A DNA stretch of 64,000 nt, from positions 62,001 through 126,000 of the forward strand of contig JAEUNM010000118.1 in NCBI GenBank assembly GCA_016791105.1, given 5' to 3'. The notes beneath the pieces were generated by a model, which was given only the letters and a program-made list of their open reading frames with translations, made no database searches and was not told where the DNA came from. Made by a program: the position numbers and the translations under genes. The DNA comes from Rhodocyclaceae bacterium. Lineage in GTDB: Bacteria; Pseudomonadota; Gammaproteobacteria; Burkholderiales; Rhodocyclaceae. Of the stretch, positions 18,564-27,346 are shown piece by piece (within the stretch, counting starts at the first letter, position 1; each line of letters opens with the position of its first letter).

Positions 18564-19736
18564 TTACCCTTGCCGGGCCAGGTACGTTTGCGCGAGCCGC
18601 ACCCAGTAGGCCACGCCCAGCGGAATGATCTGGTCGTTGAAATCAAATACCGGGCTGTGCAGCATGCAGCCGCCCTCGCCTTCGCCGTTACCTAGCCAAA
18701 CGTAGGCGCCGGGTTTTACCTGCAGCATGAAGGCAAAATCTTCCGACCCCATGGTGGGCGGCAAATCCTGCAATACCTGCCCGACGCCCAACACCTCCCG
18801 CGCCACCGCGGCACTGAAGGCCGCCTCGTCCGGGGTATTGATGGTTGGCGGATAACCGTGCCGATAATTGACGGTGGCCGTGGTGCCCAGGCCAGACGCA
18901 AGGCCGGTGGCCACACGGGTCAGGCCGTGTTCGAGCAGATCGCGCACCTCCTGAGAAAATGCCCGCGCCGTGCCGCACAGGCGCGCGCTTGGTGCGATTA
19001 CGTTATAGGCGTCGCCGGCATGAAATTGCGTCACGCTCACCACACCCGCTTCCACCGGCGGCACATTGCGCGACACCAGGGTTTGCAAAGCCTGCACGAT
19101 GGCAGAGCCGGCCACGATAGGATCGGCAGCCTGGTGCGGCATGGCGGCATGGCCGCCCTTGCCGCTCACGATAATTTCGAATTCGTCCGAACTGGCCATC
19201 ATGGGACCGGCACGCACGGCAAATTTACCCACCGGCAGCCCGGGCCAGTTGTGCAGTCCAAACACCGCCTGCATCGGAAAGCGCTCGAACAGGCCGTCGC
19301 GTATCATTTCCGCGGCGCCGCCCCGCCCTTCTTCGGCCGGCTGGAAAATGAAATAAACGCTGCCGTCGAAATCCGCCGCGCCGGCCAGCACTTCGGCCGC
19401 GGCAAGCAACATCGCGACATGCCCGTCATGGCCGCAGGCATGCATTTTCCCGGCATGGCGCGAGCGGTGCGCGAAGGTGTTGCGTTCCTCTATCGGCAGC
19501 GCGTCCATATCGGCGCGCAAGCCCACGCCGCGCGTCGAACTGCCATTGCGCAATACCCCCACCAGCCCCGTGCGTCCCAGTCCGGTGTGCACTTCCAGCC
19601 CGAGCGCGCGCAAATGATCGGCCACTAGCGAGGCCGTGCGGTGTTCTTCGAACGCAGTTTCCGGATGCGCGTGTATGTCGCGCCGAATGTGCACGAACTT
19701 TTCCTGTATCCCTTGCAACTGCTGCGCGAGTTTCAT
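18564..19736 (-). CDS. M20 family amidohydrolase/aminoacylase (hippurate hydrolase type)
   Basis: The 390-residue product belongs to the M20D metallopeptidases, which cleave N-acyl amino acids or related amides. Metal-site motifs are MHACGHDGHVAMLL (C101, H103), FQPAEEGRGGA (E135/E136), GLHNWPGLPVG and a C-terminal MGSEDFAFML. The lid domain of the fold lies between. No signal peptide is present. The frame extends to 19910, but the ATG at 19736 has a perfect AGGAGG 10 nt upstream and the family start IQEKFVHIRRDIHAHPE. It is divergent from the glycolate operon regulator. The substrate is unassigned. Confidence 0.92.
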   Translation of the reverse strand: MKLAQQLQGIQEKFVHIRRDIHAHPETAFEEHRTASLVADHLRALGLEVHTGLGRTGLVGVLRNGSSTRGVGLRADMDALPIEERNTFAHRSRHAGKMHACGHDGHVAMLLAAAEVLAGAADFDGSVYFIFQPAEEGRGGAAEMIRDGLFERFPMQAVFGLHNWPGLPVGKFAVRAGPMMASSDEFEIIVSGKGGHAAMPHQAADPIVAGSAIVQALQTLVSRNVPPVEAGVVSVTQFHAGDAYNVIAPSARLCGTARAFSQEVRDLLEHGLTRVATGLASGLGTTATVNYRHGYPPTINTPDEAAFSAAVAREVLGVGQVLQDLPPTMGSEDFAFMLQVKPGAYVWLGNGEGEGGCMLHSPVFDFNDQIIPLGVAYWVRLAQTYLARQG

Positions 19737-19935
19737 GAAAGAAGCCTCCTGGATTCGAGGCAAGCCTAACCGATTCGGCCGCATTGCAGGAAAGCACCGT
19801 CCGGATTTATTTTCGCGCGTGGATGCGCTTGCACGGCGCACCACATTTCCAGCGGAGCGGCAATCGGTCAGCCCAAGCCATGCGCCGCCGGGCCGTGCGC
19901 GCGGCTGCAATCAAGCGGCATCGGGTAAACACGGA

Positions 19936-19963
19936 TTGCCAAGAATGGAGCACGAGCTACAAT
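19936..19963 (+). promoter_or_regulatory. sigma-70-type promoter of the glycolate operon
   Basis: TTGCCA at 19936-19941 and TACAAT at 19958-19963 are separated by 16 bases. Transcription would start near 19970, about 30 bases before the regulator ATG and just before the operator-like palindrome. Confidence 0.6.
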
Positions 19964-19976
19964 CCGCAGTATTAAG

Positions 19977-19987
19977 TTGTCTGACAA
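19977..19987. promoter_or_regulatory. FadR-type GntR operator
   Basis: TTGTCTGACAA is an inverted repeat that fits the published FadR-subfamily operator consensus TNGTNNNACNA exactly. It lies between the predicted transcription start and the ATG of the FadR-type regulator at 20002, so binding should repress the operon autogenously. Confidence 0.65.
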
Positions 19988-20001
19988 CCTGACCACTTTT
20001 C

Positions 20002-20766
20002 ATGGAAACCTCACTTTCTGCCCTCGCCCGCCCGGACCGACTGTCCGACAGCCTGTACCGTGAGCTGGAAACGCGCATCCATAGCGGCGAAATCCGACCC
20101 GGCGAAAAGCTGCCGAGCGAAAAGCGCCTGGCGCTCGAATTCGCCGTGAGCCGAGCCGTCGTGCGCGAAGCGATGTCGCGCCTCAAAGCCGAGGGCTATG
20201 TGGATTCGCGCCAGGGTGCCGGCGCATTCGTCACCCAGCGTCCCGGCACCGCCATATTCCGCCTGTCGAAAAACGGCCCGCGCGCAGCGGCCACGCTGTC
20301 CGAGGTGTTCGAGCTGCGCCTCATCGTGGAAGGCGAGGCCGCCGCGCTGGCGGCCCTGCGTCGCCAGGCCGGCGATATCGCAGCCATGCAGCGCCATATC
20401 GACAATATGGAACAGGCGTTGCACGCCGGCGCAGACGGCACCCACGCCGACGACGCGTTTCACCGCGCCGTGGCCGAAGCCAGTGGCAATGCGCTGGTTG
20501 GGCGCTTCATAGAATTTCTGGGCGAGCACCTGATCGATTCGCGCGCCCCAACCTGGTCCAGCGAAGGCCACGCACTGGGTCGCGCCAGGGTGGCGAGCGA
20601 AGAACACCGCCGCCTGCTCGCCGCCATAGATGCCGGAGACGCAGCCCGAGCGCGCGTCGAGGCGCGCGAGCACGTGCTGCGCGCAGCGGAACACCTGGGC
20701 CTGCGACTTGCCCCGGCGGCTGCGTCGACCGAAACTAGATTTAATACCGACAAGTCAGGAGACTGA
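20002..20766 (+). CDS. glcC: FadR-family (GntR) transcriptional regulator of glycolate genes
   Basis: The 254-residue product has an N-terminal winged helix (about 14-80; KLPSEKRLALEFAVSRAVVREAMSRLKAEGYVDS region) and a C-terminal FCD ligand domain, with metal-type residues in FELRLIVEGEAAALAA, DDAFHRAVAEASGN and EEHRRLLAAIDAGD. It lies 2 bases before glcD in the same direction, so it is probably the glycolate- or lactate-responsive regulator of this operon. The symbol rests on context. Its leader is about 30 bases, lacks a clear ribosome site and contains the operator. Confidence 0.85.
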   Translation: METSLSALARPDRLSDSLYRELETRIHSGEIRPGEKLPSEKRLALEFAVSRAVVREAMSRLKAEGYVDSRQGAGAFVTQRPGTAIFRLSKNGPRAAATLSEVFELRLIVEGEAAALAALRRQAGDIAAMQRHIDNMEQALHAGADGTHADDAFHRAVAEASGNALVGRFIEFLGEHLIDSRAPTWSSEGHALGRARVASEEHRRLLAAIDAGDAARARVEAREHVLRAAEHLGLRLAPAAASTETRFNTDKSGD

Positions 20767-20768
20767 AA

Positions 20769-22283
20769 ATGAACGACGCCACAAGCGTTGATTCCGCGCC
20801 GGGAATAAAGGAACCCGATTTTTCCGGCATAGACCGTGCCGCACTATTCGCCGAACTGGCGCGCGTGCTGCCGGCGGATTGTCTGCTCATCGAGCACGAG
20901 GACATCAAGCCCTATGAGTGCGACGGTCTTTCGGCTTACCGCGAATTGCCTCTGGCGGTGGCGCTGCCGCGCGAAGAAGCGCAGGTGGCCGCGGTGCTCA
21001 AAATTTGCCGCAAGCTGGGCGTGCCGGTGGTTGCGCGCGGCGCCGGCACCGGATTATCCGCCGGAGCGCTGCCGCACAAATTTGGCGTCATTCTGTCGCT
21101 GGCGCGCTTCAACCGCATCCTCAAGGTGGACCCGGCGGCACGCCTCGCGGTGGTGCAACCGGGGGTGCGCAATCTGGCGATATCCGAAGCCGCAGCGCCG
21201 TTCGGCCTGTATTACGCACCAGACCCGTCCTCGCAGATCGCCTGCACCATAGGTGGCAACGTGGCGGAAAATTCCGGTGGCGTGCACTGCCTCAAATATG
21301 GCCTCACCGTACATAACCTGATCGCGCTGCGTATTCTCACCATAGACGGCGAACTGCTCGAACTCGGCAGCCGTGCGCCGGATACGCCCGGATTCGAGCT
21401 GCTGGCGCTATTTACCGGCTCGGAAGGGCTGCTCGGTGTGGTGACCGAAGTGACGGTCAAACTCACCCCCAAACCGCAATTGGCCCAGTGCGTACTGGCG
21501 GCATTTGACGACGTGGTCAAAGCCGGTGACGCAGTGGCCAAAATCATCGCCGCCGGCATCATTCCAGCCGGCCTGGAAATGATGGATCAGCCCGCCACGG
21601 CCGCGGTCGAACAGTTCGTTCGCGCCGGCTACCCGCTCGACGCCAAGGCCATCCTGCTGGTAGAAGCCGACGGCACGCCGGAAGAAGTGGCCGAAGAAAT
21701 CGCCGCCGTGCGCAAAGTGCTGGACGGCGCCGGGGCGACCGAAATTCGGGTATCGCGCGACGAAAACGAGCGCCTCAAATTTTGGGCCGGCCGCAAGGCG
21801 GCCTTCCCGGCGGCCGGCCGCATATCGCCCGACTATTACTGCATGGACGGCACCATTCCGCGCCGGCGCCTGGGTGAAATGCTTGAAGCCATTACGCAAA
21901 TGGAGCACAAGTACGGGCTGCGCTGCATCAACGTATTCCACGCCGGCGACGGCAACCTGCACCCGCTCATCCTGTTCGACGCCAACAAACCCGGCGAACT
22001 GGAGCGCACGGAAGAATTTGGCGCCGAAATTCTTGAATTGTCGGTGCGCCTGGGCGGCACGATTACCGGCGAACACGGTGTGGGGTTCGAAAAAATCAAT
22101 TCCATGTGCGTGCAGTTCGCGTCGCCCGAATTGACCATGTTCCACCGTGTGAAACAGGCTTTCGACCCGGCCGGATTGCTGAATCCCGGCAAAGCCGTGC
22201 CCACCCTGCACCGCTGCGCCGAATTTGGCCGCATGCACGTGCATCACGGCCAGTTGCCACACCCGGACTTGCCGCGCTTCTAG
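20769..22283 (+). CDS. glcD: glycolate oxidase FAD-linked subunit GlcD
   Basis: The 504-residue product is the FAD subunit that oxidises glycolate to glyoxylate at the membrane with GlcE and GlcF. The FAD_binding_4 domain shows VVARGAGTGLSAGALP (about 87-102) and IGGNVAENSGGVHCLKYG. The C-terminal cap shows HAGDGNLHPLILFD and GGTITGEHGVGFEK. The length matches the family. AGGAG precedes the ATG, which follows the regulator stop by only 2 bases. The downstream order (small peptide, glcE, glcF) makes the operon complete for the three core subunits. Confidence 0.96.
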   Translation: MNDATSVDSAPGIKEPDFSGIDRAALFAELARVLPADCLLIEHEDIKPYECDGLSAYRELPLAVALPREEAQVAAVLKICRKLGVPVVARGAGTGLSAGALPHKFGVILSLARFNRILKVDPAARLAVVQPGVRNLAISEAAAPFGLYYAPDPSSQIACTIGGNVAENSGGVHCLKYGLTVHNLIALRILTIDGELLELGSRAPDTPGFELLALFTGSEGLLGVVTEVTVKLTPKPQLAQCVLAAFDDVVKAGDAVAKIIAAGIIPAGLEMMDQPATAAVEQFVRAGYPLDAKAILLVEADGTPEEVAEEIAAVRKVLDGAGATEIRVSRDENERLKFWAGRKAAFPAAGRISPDYYCMDGTIPRRRLGEMLEAITQMEHKYGLRCINVFHAGDGNLHPLILFDANKPGELERTEEFGAEILELSVRLGGTITGEHGVGFEKINSMCVQFASPELTMFHRVKQAFDPAGLLNPGKAVPTLHRCAEFGRMHVHHGQLPHPDLPRF

Positions 22284-22329
22284 CGCCGGATGACGAAACG
22301 AGCGCCCGCAGCGTGTCCCGAGACAGACC

Positions 22330-22455
22330 ATGCCGGCACTGAGCGAAACTGAACTGCGCCTGCTCCTGGTGGGCTTTCCGATACTGATGCTGCTGGGCTC
22401 CTGGCTGGCGTTGCGTGCGCGCACGCGCAGCCGGGACAAGCGGCAAAGAAAGTGA
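22330..22455 (+). CDS. 41-residue single-pass membrane peptide within the glc operon
   Basis: An ATG at 22330 opens a 41-codon frame ending at TGA 22453-22455, 9 bases before glcE. The peptide has an acidic start (MPALSETELR), one hydrophobic helix of about 20 residues (LLLVGFPILMLLGSWLALRA) and a strongly basic end (RTRSRDKRQRK). That is the charge layout of a single-pass inner-membrane protein with the C terminus in the cytoplasm. The ribosome site is weak (GAGACAG). A membrane anchor or assembly peptide for the GlcDEF complex is an inference from position only. Confidence 0.5.
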   Translation: MPALSETELRLLLVGFPILMLLGSWLALRARTRSRDKRQRK

Positions 22456-22464
22456 CGACAAAAA

Positions 22465-23532
22465 ATGAATCAGCTAACCCAATACTACGCCGACACCTTG
22501 CGCGCCGCCGCGCGCGGCGGTGGCAAGGTGGTGCCGCGCGGCGGCGGCAGCAAGGATTTTTACGGCCGCGCCACCGTGGGCGAAATTCTGTCGCTGGCGG
22601 ATTACCGCGGCATCATCAATTACGACCCGACCGAACTGGTACTTACCGCGCGCGCCGGCACCCCGCTGGCCGAAATCGAAGCCTTGCTGGCGGAACAAAA
22701 TCAATGCCTGGCATTCGAGCCGCCGCATTTCGGCAGCGGCGCCACCCTGGGCGGTGCCGTCGCCGCCGGTCTGTCCGGTCCGCGCCGCATGCAGACCGGA
22801 CCGCTGCGCGACTTCGTGCTGGGCACCAAAATCATGGATGGCCGCGGCGATATCCTCAAATTTGGCGGCGAGGTCATGAAAAATGTGGCCGGCTTCGATG
22901 TGTCGCGCCTGCTGGCCGGATCCCTGGGCAGCTTTTCCTTGATTCTGGAAGTGTCGGTCAAGGTATTGCCGCGTCCGCCCTACGAGGCCACCCTGCGCAT
23001 GGCCGTGCCCGAGGCGGAAGCCTTGGCGCGGCTCAATTCCTGGGGCGGCCAGCCGCTGCCGCTGGCGGCCAGCGCGTGGTACGACGGCCAGCTCACGCTG
23101 CGACTGGCCGGCGCCCATGCTGCCGTCGATGCCGCCTGCAGCAAGCTGGGCGGCAGTCGCCTCGAGGCAGACGCGGCGTCGGCTTTCTGGAACTCGGTGC
23201 GGGAACAGCAGGACGCCTTTTTCGGCGGCGGCGAAGCGCTGTGGCGTCTGGCCGTGCCCACCACGGCCGCGCCGCTCAGTGTGCCCGGCCGCCAGTTCAT
23301 CGAGTGGGGCGGCGGCTTGCGCTGGTGGAAAAGCGACGCTCCGGCCAGCGTGATTCGTTCCGCCGCCCAGGCGGTGGGCGGCAATGCCACGCTATTCCGT
23401 GGCGGCGACCGCCGCGACGAGCGTTTCACGCCGCTGCCGCTGGCCCAATTGCGCCTACACCAGGGCCTGAAAAAAGCCTTCGACCCCAATAACGTATTTG
23501 ACGCCTCGCGTCTTTATGCGGAACTCGCCTGA
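22465..23532 (+). CDS. glcE: glycolate oxidase FAD-binding subunit GlcE
   Basis: The 355-residue product is the second flavoprotein-like subunit of glycolate oxidase. It has a shortened FAD_binding_4 domain: VVPRGGGSKDFYG, PPHFGSGATLGGAVAAGLSGPRR and MKNVAGFDVSRLLAGSLGS. It ends in the typical LKKAFDPNNVFD. It follows the small peptide by 9 bases and precedes glcF by 2, which supports one transcript. The start lacks a strong ribosome site, so translation may be coupled. Confidence 0.95.
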   Translation: MNQLTQYYADTLRAAARGGGKVVPRGGGSKDFYGRATVGEILSLADYRGIINYDPTELVLTARAGTPLAEIEALLAEQNQCLAFEPPHFGSGATLGGAVAAGLSGPRRMQTGPLRDFVLGTKIMDGRGDILKFGGEVMKNVAGFDVSRLLAGSLGSFSLILEVSVKVLPRPPYEATLRMAVPEAEALARLNSWGGQPLPLAASAWYDGQLTLRLAGAHAAVDAACSKLGGSRLEADAASAFWNSVREQQDAFFGGGEALWRLAVPTTAAPLSVPGRQFIEWGGGLRWWKSDAPASVIRSAAQAVGGNATLFRGGDRRDERFTPLPLAQLRLHQGLKKAFDPNNVFDASRLYAELA

Positions 23533-23534
23533 TC

Positions 23535-24770
23535 ATGCAAACGAATATCGCACCGGAATTCAAGAACACGCGGCACGGCCGCGAAGCCGAGCAAATATTG
23601 CGCACCTGCGTGCATTGCGGCTTCTGCACCGCCACCTGCCCCACTTACCAACTGTTGGGTGACGAACTGGACGGCCCGCGCGGGCGCATCTATCTGATGA
23701 AACAACTGCTGGAAGGCGCGGAAGTTACCGAAAAAACGCGCCTGCACCTGGACCGCTGCCTCACCTGCCGCTCCTGCGAATCGACTTGCCCCTCGGGCGT
23801 GCGTTACGGGCGCCTGGTGGATATCGGGCGCGAACTGGTGGAAAAGCGCGTCCCGCGCAGCGGTACCGAAAAATACAAGCGCGTGCTGCTGCGCGAGGGC
23901 TTGACGCGCACCGGCCTGTTTGCCGCCGGCCTGGCAATCGGGCGGGCGCTGCGTCCGCTGTTGCCGGATGCGCTCAAGGGCAAGGTGCCGGCCAGCGCAC
24001 CGCGCGCCGGGCACTGGCCGGCGCCGCGCCACACGCGCCGCATGATCGCCCTGGCCGGCTGCGTGCAGCCCGCGCTGGCGCCCGACATCAACGCCGCTGC
24101 AGCGCGCGTGCTGGACAAGCTGGGCATATCGCTGATCGAAGCGCCCGCGGCCGGCTGTTGCGGCGCCGTGCGCTTTCACCTGAACGACCACGAAGGCGGA
24201 CTGGAAGACGCCCGCCGCAACGTGACCGCCTGGCTGCCGCTGCTCGACCAGGGCTGCGAAGGCGTGGTCATGACGGCGTCCGGCTGCGGCGCATTCGTGC
24301 GCGATTACGGCCACATTCTGGAAGACGATGCCTGCGCCGGCGCATCCGCCCGCATCGCGCTGGAAACATTCGATCTATCGGAAGTGCTGGCACGCGAACG
24401 CGAGGCCCTGATCGCATTGTTGGGCAGCCGCAAACCCGGCTCGCGCGGGCGCATCGCCTTTCATCCGCCCTGCACTCTGCAGCACGGGCAGAAAATACGC
24501 GGCGTCGTGGAAAGCCTGCTCACGGCCGCCGGCTACGAACTGGTACCGGTGCAGGACAGCCATTTGTGCTGCGGATCGGCCGGCACCTATTCCCTGCTGC
24601 AGCCGGAACTGTCGGAACGCCTGCGCGCGAACAAGGTAGCTGCACTATCGGCCGCCGGGCCGCAGCTCATCGCCAGTGCAAACATTGGCTGCATCAGCCA
24701 CATTGCCGGCGGCACGCAACTGCCGGTGCGGCACTGGATAGAACTGATCGACGCCGCGCTGGCGGCGTGA
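23535..24770 (+). CDS. glcF: glycolate oxidase iron-sulfur subunit GlcF
   Basis: The 411-residue product passes electrons from the flavin subunits to the quinone pool. It has two [4Fe-4S] motifs of the form CxxCxxCxxxCP (C25, C28, C31, C35 and C75, C78, C81, C85). Two CCG-type cysteine domains follow (AAGCCGAVRFHL and HLCCGSAGTYSLL), with FHPPCTLQHGQ between them. The length and order match GlcF. It is the last gene of the operon and ends just before a GC-rich hairpin. Confidence 0.96.
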   Translation: MQTNIAPEFKNTRHGREAEQILRTCVHCGFCTATCPTYQLLGDELDGPRGRIYLMKQLLEGAEVTEKTRLHLDRCLTCRSCESTCPSGVRYGRLVDIGRELVEKRVPRSGTEKYKRVLLREGLTRTGLFAAGLAIGRALRPLLPDALKGKVPASAPRAGHWPAPRHTRRMIALAGCVQPALAPDINAAAARVLDKLGISLIEAPAAGCCGAVRFHLNDHEGGLEDARRNVTAWLPLLDQGCEGVVMTASGCGAFVRDYGHILEDDACAGASARIALETFDLSEVLAREREALIALLGSRKPGSRGRIAFHPPCTLQHGQKIRGVVESLLTAAGYELVPVQDSHLCCGSAGTYSLLQPELSERLRANKVAALSAAGPQLIASANIGCISHIAGGTQLPVRHWIELIDAALAA

Positions 24771-24775
24771 CGGAC

Positions 24776-24795
24776 GGGCGGCCAGACGGCCGCCC
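24776..24795. terminator. hairpin after glcF
   Basis: GGGCGGCC and GGCCGCCC form a perfect 8-bp stem with the loop AGAC, 5 bases after the glcF stop and before the convergent end of fpr. The right side continues GGGATTTAT rather than a T run. Its position suggests a bidirectional terminator. Confidence 0.5.
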
Positions 24796-24814
24796 GGGAT
24801 TTATCGCACTAAAT

Positions 24815-25591
24815 TCATTTATCGACGAATGCGCGCTCGATCACGTAGTCGCCGGGTGCACCCACGTGTTTGGACACATGGAAGCCGCGCGCATCCAGCA
24901 TGGCGCTGGTGTCTTTCAGCATGGCCGCGCTGCCGCAAATCATGGCGCGATCCTGCTTGGGATCGAGCGGCGGCAGGCCTATGTCCTGGAACAATTTGCC
25001 GGACTCGACGAGGTCGGTCAGCCGCCCCTGGTGGCGGAACGGCTCGCGCGTTACCGTGGGGTAGTAAATGAGCTTTTGCGCGACTTGCTCGCCGAAATAT
25101 TCGTTGCGCGGCAATTCGCGCGTAATGAAATCGGCGTAGGCCAGTTCGCTCGCGTAGCGCACACCGTGCATCAGCACCACTTTTTCGAAGCGCTCATAGG
25201 TGTGCGGGTCCTGAATGATGGACATGAAGGGCGCGAGCCCCGTGCCGGTGCTGAACAGGTATAAATGCCGGCCCGGCAGCAGATCGTGAATCACCAGTGT
25301 GCCGGTGGGTTTGCGGCTCACCAGCACGTTATCGCCTTCTTTCAGGTGCTGCAGGCGCGAGGTGAGCGGACCGTTCTGCACCTTGATGCTGAAAAATTCC
25401 AGCGTTTCTTCGTAGTTGGGGCTGGCGATGCTATAGGCGCGCACCAGTGGCCGGCCTTCAATTTCCAGCCCCATCATGACGAAATGGCCGTTCTCGAAGC
25501 GCAGCGCGCGGTCCCGCGTGGTGATGAAACTGAACAGCCTGTCGTTCCAGTGGCGGACGCTCAGTACACGTTCCTGTCCGAATTTGGCCAT
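24815..25591 (-). CDS. fpr: ferredoxin--NADP(+) reductase
   Basis: The 258-residue product is a bacterial FNR that shuttles electrons between NADPH and ferredoxin or flavodoxin. The FAD site shows VRAYSIASPNYEE (RxYS motif). The NADP site shows LFSTGTGLAPFMSII and later DRAMICGSAAML. The C terminus, VIERAFVDK, resembles the subclass in which a short tail covers the flavin. The length is typical. It stands alone, convergent with the glycolate operon. Confidence 0.95.
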   Translation of the reverse strand: MAKFGQERVLSVRHWNDRLFSFITTRDRALRFENGHFVMMGLEIEGRPLVRAYSIASPNYEETLEFFSIKVQNGPLTSRLQHLKEGDNVLVSRKPTGTLVIHDLLPGRHLYLFSTGTGLAPFMSIIQDPHTYERFEKVVLMHGVRYASELAYADFITRELPRNEYFGEQVAQKLIYYPTVTREPFRHQGRLTDLVESGKLFQDIGLPPLDPKQDRAMICGSAAMLKDTSAMLDARGFHVSKHVGAPGDYVIERAFVDK

Positions 25592-25704
25592 GCGCGATAT
25601 GTGCTGCGAAAGATGGAAAACCTTTGATTATACGCGAACGGCCGGAAGCGCCCTCCGGCGCAGCCTGGCGGCGCGCCGGTCAGGCCCGGCTGCGCCGCGC
25701 CGCG

Positions 25705-26586
25705 TCAGGCGGCAAGCCGTCCGGTGCGGTAGTCGTTCAGCGCCTGCTCGATTTCCTCGCGCGTGTTCATGACGAAAGGTCCGTACTGCACGATAGGTTC
25801 GCCCAGCGGCCGTCCTGCGATCAATAGCACGCGCGTATCGCTGAACGCCTGCACTACGACTCCGTCAGCAGCCGGGTCGTTCGCCAGGATGCCCATGCGG
25901 CCGGCCGCCACACGCCGCGCATCGGTCGTGCCGACATCCAGCGCGCCGCGATATACATACAGAAAGGCGTTGTGGCCGGGCGGCAGAACCTGGTCAAAGC
26001 GCACTCCGGACGGGAGGGCGATATCCAGATAGAGCGGCTCGGTCTGAGCGCGGCTCACGGCGCCCGCCGTGCCGTGGCTGCTGCCGGCGATTACCGTCAC
26101 GTCCGCGCCCGCCTCGCTGCGGTAATGCGGCAACTCGCCAGCCTTGATGTCTCGATACCAGGCGGGCCGCATTTTTTCGCCTGCCGGCAGGTTGAGCCAA
26201 AGCTGGAAACCTTCCATGCTGCCTTCCTCCTGCTCCGGCATTTCCGAATGGATGATGCCGCGCCCGGCCGTCATCCACTGCACGCCGCCGTTTTCGAGCA
26301 GTCCTTCGTGGCCGGCGCTGTCCCGATGGCGCATGCGCCCGGCGATCATGTAGGTGACGGTTTCAAAGCCGCGATGCGGATGGCTGGGGAATCCCGCGAT
26401 GTAATCGTCCGCGCTGTCACTGCCGAATGCGTCCAGCATCAGGAAAGGATCGAGCCGGCGCTGCAAGTCGTGCGTGAGCACGCGGGTCAATTTGACGCCG
26501 GCCCCGTCAGACGTGGGAATTCCGGTCACAAGGCGCTCAAGCGAGCGTGACTGCTGGACGTTGTAGGGCTTATCGACTGTGTTCAT
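25705..26586 (-). CDS. pirin family protein
   Basis: The 293-residue product has the two-cupin pirin fold. The N-terminal cupin holds the metal-site residues in FPSHPHRGFETVTYMIAG (H69, H71) and GRGIIHSEMPEQ. The middle shows the QLWLNLP sequence. Bacterial pirins include quercetin dioxygenases and stress-related proteins; the role here cannot be fixed. CGGAG precedes the ATG at 26586. It is transcribed away from the small membrane protein gene at 26837. Confidence 0.93.
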   Translation of the reverse strand: MNTVDKPYNVQQSRSLERLVTGIPTSDGAGVKLTRVLTHDLQRRLDPFLMLDAFGSDSADDYIAGFPSHPHRGFETVTYMIAGRMRHRDSAGHEGLLENGGVQWMTAGRGIIHSEMPEQEEGSMEGFQLWLNLPAGEKMRPAWYRDIKAGELPHYRSEAGADVTVIAGSSHGTAGAVSRAQTEPLYLDIALPSGVRFDQVLPPGHNAFLYVYRGALDVGTTDARRVAAGRMGILANDPAADGVVVQAFSDTRVLLIAGRPLGEPIVQYGPFVMNTREEIEQALNDYRTGRLAA

Positions 26587-26746
26587 GGTGGTCTCCGTGG
26601 GATTTACCTTCTGGGGTTCACTGTAGGGGCGTAGCCCCGATTGGACCAGTCCTGGAAACCGGAAAAGATTGTTGCTGTCCAGCTATCAATCGAAGTTGCG
26701 GCGGTCTTGCCGCCGCGTGAAACGGATCGGTGCGGAAATAGTTTGC

Positions 26747-26774
26747 TTGCGGCTTGCACGGCGGAAGCTATAGT
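26747..26774 (+). promoter_or_regulatory. putative sigma-70 promoter
   Basis: TTGCGG at 26747-26752 and TATAGT at 26769-26774 with a 16-base spacer lie about 62 bases before the start codon of the small membrane protein gene. Confidence 0.4.
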
Positions 26775-26836
26775 CCTGCAAAGAAGTGAATAAAACCGGG
26801 CGGCACGAACCGCCGTTTGGATCAGGGAGCCCCCAG

Positions 26837-27175
26837 ATGCAGCACAATTTGCCGGGATCGACCAGTTTTGGCCGACTATTGTTCCGCTTTTTGTGGCCGT
26901 TTCAGTATTTCCGCGACTGCTCACGCGGTTCAAAAATCGAGCGTGTCCAGAATTACCGACACAACCGCGCCATGCGCATCTATTTGCCTGGGTTTATCGC
27001 CAAGTGGTCGGCGCTCACCGTCGCATCCTTCGGCGCCGGCGGGGTATTTGAAGGCGCACTGCAACTGATCCTGCCCGCCACCGCCTGTTTCCTGACCGGA
27101 ACCTGGACCTTGCTGGTATCGGTGGTCCTGGCCGTCGCCTACCTTTGGCTGGAACGTTTTCCGGAACTGTATTAG
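26837..27175 (+). CDS. small membrane protein, 112 residues
   Basis: The product has a basic N-terminal half (FRFLWPFQYFRDCSRGSKIERVQNYRHNR). Two hydrophobic segments follow, near 53-75 (KWSALTVASFGAGGVF) and 78-105 (LILPATACFLTGTWTLLVSVVLAVAYLW). I do not recognise the family. The frame opens at 26786, but the ATG at 26837 has AGGGAG at a good distance. It is preceded by a plausible promoter and followed by the accessory patch. Confidence 0.6.
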   Translation: MQHNLPGSTSFGRLLFRFLWPFQYFRDCSRGSKIERVQNYRHNRAMRIYLPGFIAKWSALTVASFGAGGVFEGALQLILPATACFLTGTWTLLVSVVLAVAYLWLERFPELY

Positions 27176-27292
27176 CCGATTTCAGTCGGGCCGTAAGCCC
27201 TCGGGGTCGGCCTCGGCAGCCCGCCTTGCACCGGGCACTTGCCCCCACGCAGGAATGTGAACAAGCACTGGCCGGCGTAACGGTGGATGACT

Positions 27293-27345
27293 TAACATCT
27301 ATCAGCACGATAACACTGAATATGTTATCGTGTAGTTTGATGTTA
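27293..27345. promoter_or_regulatory. two concentric inverted repeats (operator candidate)
   Basis: An inner repeat, CACGATAACA (27306-27315) with TGTTATCGTG (27323-27332), and an outer repeat, TAACATC (27293-27299) with GATGTTA (27339-27345), share exactly the same centre at 27319. The outer arm ends one base before the ATG of the winged-helix gene. The AT-rich composition contrasts with the surroundings. The layout fits cooperative binding by a regulator, probably the winged-helix protein itself. Confidence 0.6.
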
Positions 27346-27346
27346 T

